A program made the translations under genes and the position numbers. DNA of 64,000 nucleotides. It comes from Micromonospora sp. NBC_01796 (GTDB taxonomy: Bacteria; Actinomycetota; Actinomycetes; Mycobacteriales; Micromonosporaceae). The notes under the pieces were generated by a model, which was not told the DNA's origin, did no database searches, and was given only the letters and a program-made list of their open reading frames with translations. Positions 56,830 through 64,000 of this stretch are shown here, one piece after another. The DNA lies in NCBI RefSeq assembly GCF_035917455.1, contig NZ_CP109078.1, positions 8,478,001-8,542,000 of the forward strand, read 5' to 3'. Within the stretch, counting starts at the first letter, position 1, and every line of letters begins with the position of its first letter.

Positions 56830-57510
56830 TCACGCGTCCACCTTGCCGTCGAGCAGGTCACGCAGCCTGGTGACGACCTCGTCGATGTTCATGGCGGTGG
56901 TGTCGAGCACCACCGCGTCGTCGGCCTGTTGCAGCGGATCCGCCGCCCGGGTGGAGTCGAGCCGGTCCCGGCGGGCCAGGTCGGCGGCGGTGGCGCTGAC
57001 GTCGGTGGCGTTCTCGGCGCTGCGTCGGCGGGCTCGGGCGTCGGCGGAGGCGGTGAGGTAGACCTTCAGGTCGGCGTCGGGTGCGACCACGGAACCGATG
57101 TCCCGGCCCTCGACCACGATCCGGTCGGCGGCCGAGATGATGCCGCGCTGCATGGCCACCAGGAGTTCCCGAACAGCGGGTACGGCGGAGACGGCGGACA
57201 CGGCGGCGGTCACCTCCGGGCCCCGGATCTCCTGGTCGATCGCGGTCCCGTCCGCGCTCACCCATGGTGCGTCGGGCTCCACCCCGATCCCCAGGTCGAC
57301 CTCACTGGCGATCTTGACCACGGCTTCGGCGTCGGCCGGGTCGACCTGGGCGCGCAGCACCGCCCAGGTGATCGCCCGGTACATCGCGCCGGTGTCGAGG
57401 TAGTGGGCGTCGAGCGCGCTCGCCAGCCGCCGGGAAACGGTGGACTTGCCTGAACCGGACGGGCCGTCCACGGCGACCACACATCGCCCGGTCCGTACCT
57501 TTTCCGCCAC
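56830..57510 (-). CDS. cmk: Cytidylate kinase
   Basis: 226 residues from GTG 57510, which has a strong AAGGAGG site; this decides against the longer frame starting at 57591. P-loop GPSGSGKST (16-24), LDTGAMYRA and [11 protein letters not shown] are diagnostic for CMP/dCMP kinase. Conserved neighbour of der. Confidence 0.95.
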   Translation of the reverse strand: MAEKVRTGRCVVAVDGPSGSGKSTVSRRLASALDAHYLDTGAMYRAITWAVLRAQVDPADAEAVVKIASEVDLGIGVEPDAPWVSADGTAIDQEIRGPEVTAAVSAVSAVPAVRELLVAMQRGIISAADRIVVEGRDIGSVVAPDADLKVYLTASADARARRRSAENATDVSATAADLARRDRLDSTRAADPLQQADDAVVLDTTAMNIDEVVTRLRDLLDGKVDA

Positions 57511-58016
57511 CGTTCCTCCTTCGCCAGTTCGGGGACGTACACGCCGTCTCGGGCCCGATCCAGTCGGCCCGTCGGGCGGATTTTCGTCCACTCGTCGTCG
57601 TCCATCATGCCCCGTCGGTCCGACCGGCCCGCGTGCGCCTCAGTAGGCGCGACGCAGACCACGCCGGGGAACCGTCCGCCGCTCCCCCGCCGGGCATCAA
57701 CGAGCGTCTCGCCCCGGTCTGCCTGCATGCCGACCCGGCGAGGTCCGCCGTGGGTCACCCTGTCCCGAACCGACCCGGCTGTACGGATCAGCCACCGAAC
57801 CCGCCCCCGGGCGGCCTCAACCACCGGTACGGCTCAAGCGCCTGAGTCTGCTCTGCGAGTCCGGCGGATCACCCCGCCCGTGCGGATCCCGCCGGGATTC
57901 GCGCCCCGGCACGATGCCCCGCACGCCGCGCACCTCGTGATGCGACGCCCACCCGACCAGAGGCGCGGCGGATGCCGTACCCGGGGGGTCGGGCGTCATG
58001 GACGCCGCATCGGGGG
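57511..58016. other. Gap between rluB and cmk, no gene recognised
   Basis: About 500 bp. In many relatives a prephenate dehydrogenase gene lies here; I found no trace of it. Short open frames on both strands lack domains. A promoter for cmk-der is likely within but not evident. Confidence 0.4.
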
Positions 58017-58847
58017 TCAGTCGTCGACGTCGACGGCCTTGAACAGCGCGGCCACCTCGGCGTTGCTCAGTCGACGGGTACGTCCGGCGCGCAGATCCCC
58101 CAGCCGGATCGGTCCGATCTCGGTCCGGATCAGCCGCGACACCGGGTGCCCCACCTCGTCGAGCAACCGGCGCACGATGTGCTTGCGCCCCTCGTGCAGG
58201 GTGATCTCGATCTGGGCGGTACGCCCGAGCGTGTCGATCAGCTTGAACGAGTCGACCTGCGCCGGGCCGTCCTCGAGTTCCACCCCGGCCTGGAGTCGCC
58301 GGCCGACGGAGCGGGGCAGGGGTCCGGCCACCTCGCACAGGTAGGTCTTCGACACCCCGTACGAGGGGTGCATGAGCCGGTGGGCCAGGGTCCCGTCGTT
58401 GGTGAGCAGGAGCAGGCCCTCGCTGTCGGCGTCGAGCCGCCCGACGTGGTAGACCCGCTCCTCCACCCGGTCGAGGAAGTCGGCGAGCGCCGAACGCCCC
58501 TTCTCGTCGGCCATGGTCGAGACGACCCCGCGGGGCTTGTTCATCGCCAGGTAGACCAGGCGGGTGTCGGTGACCAGGCGCTCGCCGTCGACGTGGATCA
58601 CCGCCGTGGCCGCGTCGACCTTGTCGCCGAGCTGGGCGACCCGGCCGTCGACCGTGACCCGGCGGCGGAAGATCAGGTCCTCGCAGGCCCGGCGGGAGCC
58701 GACTCCGGCGGCGGCGAGGACCTTCTGCAGCCGCTCGGTTCCCTCCCGCGCGTCCGGTTCCCCCCGTTGGGCACCGCCGCCACTCGATGGACCGTTCGCC
58801 CTCCCTGCGGCGCGGGTCACACGGGTACGGCTGTCATCGCGGGGCAT
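58017..58847 (-). CDS. rluB: 23S rRNA pseudouridine synthase (RluB/RsuA family)
   Basis: 276 residues. A basic Gly-rich N-terminus leads to an S4 RNA-binding domain (about 39-85, RLQKVLAAAGVGSRRACE) and the synthase domain with catalytic Asp in GRLDADSEGLLLLT. Typical actinobacterial arrangement next to scpB, whose 3' end overlaps its start by 14 bp. Confidence 0.93.
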   Translation of the reverse strand: MPRDDSRTRVTRAAGRANGPSSGGGAQRGEPDAREGTERLQKVLAAAGVGSRRACEDLIFRRRVTVDGRVAQLGDKVDAATAVIHVDGERLVTDTRLVYLAMNKPRGVVSTMADEKGRSALADFLDRVEERVYHVGRLDADSEGLLLLTNDGTLAHRLMHPSYGVSKTYLCEVAGPLPRSVGRRLQAGVELEDGPAQVDSFKLIDTLGRTAQIEITLHEGRKHIVRRLLDEVGHPVSRLIRTEIGPIRLGDLRAGRTRRLSNAEVAALFKAVDVDD

Positions 58848-59883
58848 CGGCTATCTCTTCCAGGTCGTCGGGGAGGAACGGGGCCAGCGGGGGAAGCTCG
58901 TCGACCGTGTTCAGCCCGAGCTTCTCCAGGAACATGGTCGTCGTACGGTAGAGGAAGGCACCGCTGTCCGGTTCGCTGCCGCACTCCTCGACCAGGCCAC
59001 GCGAGACCAGGGTACGGATCACCCCGTCACAGTTGACACCTCGGATGGCCGAGATCCGTGACCGGGTGACCGGCTGCTTGTAGGCCACCACCGCCAGGGT
59101 CTCCAGCGCAGCCTGGGTGAGTCGTACCGCCTGTCCGTTGAGTACGAACCGTTCGACGTACGTGGCGTATTCCGGACGGGTGTAGAGCCGCCACCCGCCC
59201 GCGGCCCGCCGGAGGTCGAAGCCGTGTCCGGCTGCGGTGTAGTCACCGGACACCTGTTCGAGCATAGCGGCGACCCGATTCGTCGGCTGCTCCAGTACCT
59301 CGGCGAGCACGATCTCCGCGACCGGTTCGTCGACCACCAGCAGGATCGCTTCCAGCGCCGCCCGCAGTTCCTCGTCGACCAGCCCCGGCGCCTCCGACGA
59401 TCCTGCCCCGGTGGCCTCCGGTCCCCCGTCCCCCACGGCGTCCGACGTCGGTTCGGCCGGGACCAACGATGTCGGTTCCGGCGCGGCGTCCGACGTCGGT
59501 TCGGGCAGGGCTGACGATGTCGGTTCCGGCGCCGGTCGGGAGTTGTCCACCGGCCTGGTTGCGGTGGCGTCCGGCACCCGGGCGCCGACGTCGGGCCGAG
59601 CCGACACCGGATCGGTCTCCTCCGGGCGCTCCTCGACAGGCTCGTCCGGCGCCACCACCTCGGCGGCGTCGACGGACTCGGCGGTGGCGCCAGTGGGATC
59701 GACCAGGTCGGCGGGATCAACGGTCTCGTCGGGTTCAGCCGCATCGCCGGCATGAGCCACGTCGGCGGACGGGGTGGCGGGCTGGTCGGCCGGCGCCGCG
59801 GCCGGACGGGCCCATGGCGGCACCCACGCGGCGGCCTGGTCGGCCAGGGAGTCCGGGGCGTCCCGACGCTCGTCGCTCGTCAT
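58834..59883 (-). CDS. scpB: Segregation and condensation protein ScpB
   Basis: 349 residues. The C-terminal half (about 165-335) is ScpB with two winged helices (LEAILLVVDEPV, RLTQAALETLAVVAYKQPVT, SRISAIRGVNCDGVIRTL). The N-terminal half is low complexity, acidic and Pro/Thr/Ser-rich, with short repeats of the PEPTSDA type. ATG 59883 overlaps the scpA stop as ATGA. It forms the SMC-ScpAB condensin. Confidence 0.93.
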   Translation of the reverse strand: MTSDERRDAPDSLADQAAAWVPPWARPAAAPADQPATPSADVAHAGDAAEPDETVDPADLVDPTGATAESVDAAEVVAPDEPVEERPEETDPVSARPDVGARVPDATATRPVDNSRPAPEPTSSALPEPTSDAAPEPTSLVPAEPTSDAVGDGGPEATGAGSSEAPGLVDEELRAALEAILLVVDEPVAEIVLAEVLEQPTNRVAAMLEQVSGDYTAAGHGFDLRRAAGGWRLYTRPEYATYVERFVLNGQAVRLTQAALETLAVVAYKQPVTRSRISAIRGVNCDGVIRTLVSRGLVEECGSEPDSGAFLYRTTTMFLEKLGLNTVDELPPLAPFLPDDLEEIADAPR

Positions 59884-61016
59884 TGCGGTACGTCCTCCTG
59901 CGCCGTCGAACCACTGCTTGCCTGCGCCGGGCCCGACGGCGTCTCCTCGGCACTCGCCCCGGGCTCGGCCCCGTCACCGTCGACAGCGGCCACCACCGCC
60001 GGCTCGTCCGAGGACTCCGCCGAATCGGGCGGCGTGGGCTGGTCGGGCGATGCCGGCTGGTCGGGCGGTACGGGCGACCCGGCGTACTCGTCGATCTGGA
60101 GTTCGGCTCCGCCGTCGGCCGGGCCGGTCCACCGTACGGTCAACTCGCCCAGGGCCTGTTCCTGGGTGAAGCCGACCAGGCCCTCCCGGTACAGCTCCAG
60201 CAGGGCCAGGAACCGGGCCACCACCTCGAGCGTCGACTCGCAGTCGACGCAGAGCAGCCGGAACGTCGCGGTGCCCATCCGGCGCAACCGGTCCCGGAGG
60301 ATCGCGGCGTGCTCCCGGACACTGACCCGTACCTCGTGGATGTGCGCGATGGAGACCACCGGCACCGGTTTCGGGGTCATCACCCTGATCGCGATCTTCA
60401 GCAGCCGCGCCGGTCCGATGCCGAGGACCAGGTCGGGCAGGGCCTGGGCGTACCGGTCCTCCAGGGTGACCGCCCGCGGGTAGCGACGGGACCCGACGGC
60501 CTCCAGGCCGGCGATGTGACTCGCCGCCTCCTTGTACGCCTTGTACTGGAGCAGCCGGGCGAAGAGCAGGTCGCGCGCCTCCAGCAGGGCGAGGTCCTCC
60601 TCGTCCTCGACCTCGGCGGCGGGCAGCAGCCGGGCCGCCTTGAGGTCGAGCAGGGTCGCGGCGATGAGCAGGAACTCGCTGGCCTCGTCGAGGTCCCACT
60701 CGTCGCCCATGGCCCGGATGTAGGCGATGAACTCGTCGGTCACCCGGTGCAGGGCGACCTCGGTCACGTCCAGCTTGTGCTTGCCGATCAACTGGAGCAG
60801 CAGGTCGAACGGGCCGGTGAAGTTGGCCAGTCGTACGGTGAATCCGGTCGCCGGCTCCTCGGCGGGCGCGGGGGCCGGGGCGGCTTCGTCCTGCGCGGCG
60901 GCGGCCGGGGTGACGTCGTCCGGGTGCGCGGCGTCGGCATCGGTTGCGTCAACCGGCGGCGGCTCGGCGGGCTGGACGGTCACCCGAGCACCGTAGTCCA
61001 CGGGTTGGGTGGGCAA
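59880..61016 (-). CDS. scpA: Segregation and condensation protein ScpA
   Basis: Up to 378 residues. Kleisin core about 52-300 (FTVRLANFTGPFDLLLQLIG, DEFIAYIRAM, DLKAARLLP), with disordered acidic/Pro-rich extensions at both ends. The start is uncertain: the frame opens at TTG 61016, with GTG 60983 as an alternative; no clear ribosome site is seen. It overlaps scpB by 4 bp and follows parA by 7 bp. Confidence 0.92.
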   Translation of the reverse strand: MPTQPVDYGARVTVQPAEPPPVDATDADAAHPDDVTPAAAAQDEAAPAPAPAEEPATGFTVRLANFTGPFDLLLQLIGKHKLDVTEVALHRVTDEFIAYIRAMGDEWDLDEASEFLLIAATLLDLKAARLLPAAEVEDEEDLALLEARDLLFARLLQYKAYKEAASHIAGLEAVGSRRYPRAVTLEDRYAQALPDLVLGIGPARLLKIAIRVMTPKPVPVVSIAHIHEVRVSVREHAAILRDRLRRMGTATFRLLCVDCESTLEVVARFLALLELYREGLVGFTQEQALGELTVRWTGPADGGAELQIDEYAGSPVPPDQPASPDQPTPPDSAESSDEPAVVAAVDGDGAEPGASAEETPSGPAQASSGSTAQEDVPQ

Positions 61017-61023
61017 TGGCCGG

Positions 61024-61953
61024 CTACCGCTCGGCCTGCTGCGCGATCACCTCGCGGGCCAGTTGCCGGTAGTTGCGCGCACCCGACGACGCCGGGTCCA
61101 GCGTGGTGATCGGGGCACCGGCGACGGTGGACTCGGGGAACTTGACGGTCTTGGTGATCACGGTCTGGTAGACCTTGTCGCCGAAGGCCTCCACCACGCG
61201 TTGCAGCACCTGCCGGCAGTGCGTGGTACGGCTGTCGTACATGGTGGCGAGGATGCCTTCCAACTCCAGGTCGAAGTTGAGCCGCTCCCGGACCTTGTCG
61301 ATGGTGTCGAGCAGCAGGGCCACCCCGCGCAGGCTGAAGAACTCGCACTCCAGCGGGATGAGTACGCCGTGGGCCACGGTCAGCGCGTTGATCGCGAGCA
61401 GGCCCAGCGACGGCTGGCAGTCGATCAGGATGTAGTCGTATTCCTTGCGGACCGTACGCAGCACCCGGGCCAGGGCCATCTCCCGGGCGACCTCGTTGAC
61501 CAGTTGGATCTCGGCCGCGGAGAGGTCGATGTTGGCGGGGAGCAGGTGCAGTCCGGCCACGTCGGTCTTGATCAGGACGTCCTCGGCGGTGACGTCGTCC
61601 TGCATCAGCAGGTTGTAGACCGACAGGTCGAGGTTGTGCGGGTTGACGCCCAGCCCGACCGAGAGGGCGCCCTGGGGGTCGAAGTCGACCAGCAGGACCT
61701 TGCGGCCGTACTCGGCGAGCGCGGCGCCGAGGTTGATGGTGGTGGTGGTCTTGCCCACACCACCCTTCTGGTTGGCCAACGCCAGGATCCGGGCCGGCCC
61801 GTGCCGGTCGGTCGGCATCGGCTCGGGGATGGGCTTGCGCATGGTGTACGCGGTCGGGTCCGCGGGGGCGAGGTCGTTGCCGAAATCCAAGGCGGACTGC
61901 TGCTCACGGAGTGCGGAGGTCCACGCCTCGGCTCGGTCACCGTTGCCAGCCAT
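61024..61953 (-). CDS. parA: ParA/Soj-family ATPase
   Basis: 309 residues with deviant Walker A KGGVGKTT (63-70), DFDPQGALSVGLG and DCQPSLGLLAINAL motifs. An N-terminal tail of about 50 residues precedes the ATPase. Located before scpA-scpB without a parB, it is the second, orphan ParA usual in actinobacteria, probably helping chromosome organisation rather than forming the oriC parAB pair. ATG 61953. Confidence 0.93.
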   Translation of the reverse strand: MAGNGDRAEAWTSALREQQSALDFGNDLAPADPTAYTMRKPIPEPMPTDRHGPARILALANQKGGVGKTTTTINLGAALAEYGRKVLLVDFDPQGALSVGLGVNPHNLDLSVYNLLMQDDVTAEDVLIKTDVAGLHLLPANIDLSAAEIQLVNEVAREMALARVLRTVRKEYDYILIDCQPSLGLLAINALTVAHGVLIPLECEFFSLRGVALLLDTIDKVRERLNFDLELEGILATMYDSRTTHCRQVLQRVVEAFGDKVYQTVITKTVKFPESTVAGAPITTLDPASSGARNYRQLAREVIAQQAER

Positions 61954-62140
61954 GTGCTTGTCCGCCCCCTTCCGACGACTGCACGCCGGAGCCGTTTGGC
62001 GTCCCGCGCGGCGCCGCTACGAACCTCGATTGCCGCCCCAGGAGGCCCGCGCCGATCCCGACTGTACGCCACGTCCCGTCACCCCCGCGGGCACCGGTCC
62101 GGCGTGTCGACGCGGCAGAAGCCACGGGTAGATCCGCCGG

Positions 62141-63142
62141 TCAGGCTCGGGCTCGGGGGTGCGCAGTAGCGTACACCTCGCGCAGCCGCTCCACTGTCAC
62201 CAACGTGTACACCTGGGTGGTGGTCACCGAGGCGTGACCGAGCAGTTCCTGCACCACCCGGACGTCGGCGCCGCCGTCGAGCAGGTGGGTCGCGTACGAG
62301 TGGCGCAGGGTGTGGGGTGAGACCGCGCGCGGGCCGTCGACCGGCAGGCCGGCGCGCTGTGCCGCCTTGCGGAGGATGGTCCATGCGCTCTGCCGGGACA
62401 GTGCCCCGCCGCGGTTGTTGAGGAACACCGCGGGGGTGCCTCGACCGGCGGCGACGAGCAGCGGCCGGGCACGTGTCAGGTAGGCGCGCAGTGCCTCGGT
62501 GGCGTACCCGCCGATCGGCACGGTCCGGGTCCGGCCTCCCTTGCCGTGCAGGACCGCGGTCCCCTCGTCGGGCAGGTCCAGGTCGTCGACCGCCGCGCCG
62601 ACCGCCTCCGAGATCCGGGCGCCGGTGCCGTAGAGGAATTCGAGCAGGGCCCGGTCGCGCAGTGCCAGGACCCCGTCGGCGCCCGCCGGACCGTCCGGTG
62701 CGGCGGTCTCCAGCAGCCGGATCACCTCGGTCACGTCGAGGGCCTTGGGTAACCGGCGGGTCGGCACGGCCGGTCGGACGTCGCGGCTGGCGTCCTCGCC
62801 GACCAGCCCTTCGCGCAGGGCGAACCGGTGCAGGCCGCGTACCGCGCTGGCCGCGCGGGCGGCGGAGGCGGCGGACAGCGGCGGGTGCCGGTCGTCACCG
62901 TCGCGCAACCGGGCGACGTAGCCGGTGATGTCGGCCGGCGCGACCGAGGCGAGGTCGTCGACCCCGCCGCCGGCCAGTTCGACCAGGTAGCGGTCCAGAT
63001 CCCGGCGGTACGCCGAGAGCGTGTTCGCCGACAGGCCACGTTCGACGGTGAGGTGGTCGAGGTAGCCGCGTACGGCACGACGCAGGGCCGGGGACGGTTG
63101 CGGTGCTGCCCCGTCCCCGGTTTCCTGCGTTCGTCCGGTCAG
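62141..63142 (-). CDS. xerD: Tyrosine recombinase XerD, apparent CTG start
   Basis: 333 residues if started at CTG 63142. N-terminal SAM-like domain ([20 protein letters not shown]), C-terminal catalytic domain with Arg in [34 protein letters not shown] (His and nucleophile Tyr). Between the upstream in-frame stop and residue TTG 62908, deep inside the N-domain, there is no ATG, GTG or TTG. CTG 63142 has GAAGGG 8 bp upstream and is the best start. It resolves chromosome dimers with XerC at dif. Confidence 0.9.
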   Translation of the reverse strand: MTGRTQETGDGAAPQPSPALRRAVRGYLDHLTVERGLSANTLSAYRRDLDRYLVELAGGGVDDLASVAPADITGYVARLRDGDDRHPPLSAASAARAASAVRGLHRFALREGLVGEDASRDVRPAVPTRRLPKALDVTEVIRLLETAAPDGPAGADGVLALRDRALLEFLYGTGARISEAVGAAVDDLDLPDEGTAVLHGKGGRTRTVPIGGYATEALRAYLTRARPLLVAAGRGTPAVFLNNRGGALSRQSAWTILRKAAQRAGLPVDGPRAVSPHTLRHSYATHLLDGGADVRVVQELLGHASVTTTQVYTLVTVERLREVYATAHPRARA

Positions 63143-63177
63143 GCTCGGATCCCTTCGGCGTCAGCGGGTGCGGCGGC

Positions 63178-64000
63178 TCAGGCCAGCACGTCCGCGAGGG
63201 CGACGCTGGCCATGCCGTGTGCCTCGGCGACCGGGCCGTAGGTGACCTGCCCGTCGTGGGTGTTGAGGCCCAGGGCCAGGGCCTGGTCCCGCCGCAGCGC
63301 CTCGCGCCAGCCGTGGTTGGCCAGTTCCAGGGCGTACGGCAGGGTGACGTTGGTCAGCGCGTAGGTGCTGGTGTGCGGGACCGCGCCGGGCATGTTCGCC
63401 ACGCAGTAGAACAGCGAGTTGTGCACCGGGTAGACCGGGTTGTCGTGCGTGGTCGGCCGGGAGTCCTCGAAGCAGCCGCCCTGGTCGATCGAGATGTCGA
63501 CCAGCACGCTGCCGGGCTTCATCCGGGAGACGAGTTCGTTGGAGATGAGCGTCGGGGCCTTGGCGCCCGGCACCAGGACCGCGCCGATGACCAGGTCCGC
63601 GTCGAGCACGGCCCGCTCGATCTCGTACGCGTTGGAGGCCACCGTCTGCAGGTGGCCACGGTAGATGGCGTCGGCCTGGCGCAGCCGGTTGACGTTGCGG
63701 TCGAGCAGGAGCACCTCGGCCTGCAGGCCGAGCGCGATCGCGGCGGCGTTCATGCCGGAGACACCGGCACCGATGACCACGGTCTTCGCGGCGTAGACGC
63801 CGGAGACACCGCCCATCAGTACGCCGCGCCCGCCACCGGAGCGCATCAGGTGGTACGCGCCGACCTGCGGGGCGAGCCGGCCGGCGACCTCGGACATCGG
63901 GGCGAGCAGCGGCAGCGCCCGGTCGGCGGTCTCCACCGTCTCGTACGCGATACCGGTGACGCCCCGGTCGAGCAGCGCGTCGGTGGTCTCCTTCGAGGCC
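63178..64000 (-). CDS. ald: Alanine dehydrogenase (3' part, cut by window edge)
   Basis: The C-terminal 274 residues or so are present; the N-terminus lies to the right. The NAD-binding motif VVIGAGVSGMNAAAIALG, DQGGCFEDSRPTTH (substrate/NAD region) and HTSTYALTN are characteristic of L-alanine dehydrogenase. It catalyses reversible oxidative deamination of alanine to pyruvate. It lies 35 bp upstream of xerD on the same strand. Confidence 0.94.
   Translation of the reverse strand, partial: ASKETTDALLDRGVTGIAYETVETADRALPLLAPMSEVAGRLAPQVGAYHLMRSGGGRGVLMGGVSGVYAAKTVVIGAGVSGMNAAAIALGLQAEVLLLDRNVNRLRQADAIYRGHLQTVASNAYEIERAVLDADLVIGAVLVPGAKAPTLISNELVSRMKPGSVLVDISIDQGGCFEDSRPTTHDNPVYPVHNSLFYCVANMPGAVPHTSTYALTNVTLPYALELANHGWREALRRDQALALGLNTHDGQVTYGPVAEAHGMASVALADVLA

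Noticed and set aside
57258-57824. A minus frame beginning MDDDEW before cmk as a small gene
   Set aside because: It has no ribosome site, runs over the cmk start in another frame and loses coding character at once.

Overview
This window is chromosomal DNA of a high-GC actinomycete, most likely a member of the Micromonosporaceae (Micromonospora-like). The evidence is the strongly GC-biased third codon positions, Actinobacteria-type lipoprotein and secretion signals, many ricin-type (QxW) and CBM2 modules on secreted glycoside hydrolases, and the core order ald-xerD-parA-scpA-scpB-rluB-cmk-der at the right end. I read it by eye; no database search was run, so family names rest on recognised motifs.

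Left part (1-31 kb): sugar uptake and catabolism. From the left edge, all on the minus strand: a sugar-binding lipoprotein cut by the window, araD and araB (L-arabinose). Next comes a putative fructan/sucrose module: PfkB-family kinase, short GH32-like enzyme and LacI regulator on minus; binding protein, two permeases and a beta-lactamase-fold hydrolase on plus. A secreted beta-helix/ricin protein follows, then a five-gene CUT2 importer operon with a TIM-barrel sugar epimerase. A giant secreted ThuA-PQQ-dehydrogenase-PKD-CBM-ricin protein is next. Last is a sugar-acid type cluster: SDR, zinc alcohol dehydrogenase, enolase-superfamily protein, CUT1 importer and a divergent GntR regulator.

Middle left (31-39.5 kb): a secreted arabinoxylan-degrading set, all on minus: feruloyl esterase with ricin domain, GH62 arabinofuranosidase with ricin domain, a second feruloyl esterase with CBM2, and a GH10 xylanase with ricin domain. 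A 14-bp LacI-type operator (form TGTnAnCGnTnACA) recurs nine times: at araB, GH62, the second feruloyl esterase, GH10, the beta-helix gene and some orphan positions. This suggests one regulon joining polymer breakdown to arabinose metabolism. Its regulator is not obvious in the window. Decayed pieces (a CBM2 tail, a signal-peptide stub, an IS256-type fragment) lie between these genes.

Middle (39.5-47.7 kb): the best candidate for an undescribed system. An OmpR-type two-component pair is divergent from a SDR-type sugar epimerase with a CxxC insert. A polytopic membrane glycosyltransferase-like protein follows, then a tightly overlapping operon: GT2, DUF2064-type, methyltransferase, membrane haem-b/Tat/molybdopterin oxidoreductase, and a small membrane protein. 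CGTAAG/CGTTAG direct repeats with 11-bp period stand in both divergent promoter regions, pointing to control by the local response regulator.

Right part (47.7-64 kb): first a zone of decay and insertion (murF, ArsR, IS630-type and flavin-monooxygenase fragments, an intact IS701-type element with 4-bp CTAG flanks). It also holds a membrane Ser/Thr kinase with an extracellular sensor, a NADAR protein and a nitroreductase. After tRNA-Pro(GGG) comes the conserved block der, cmk, rluB, scpB, scpA, parA, xerD and the 3' part of ald. xerD has no ATG, GTG or TTG upstream of its conserved N-terminus and appears to start with CTG.
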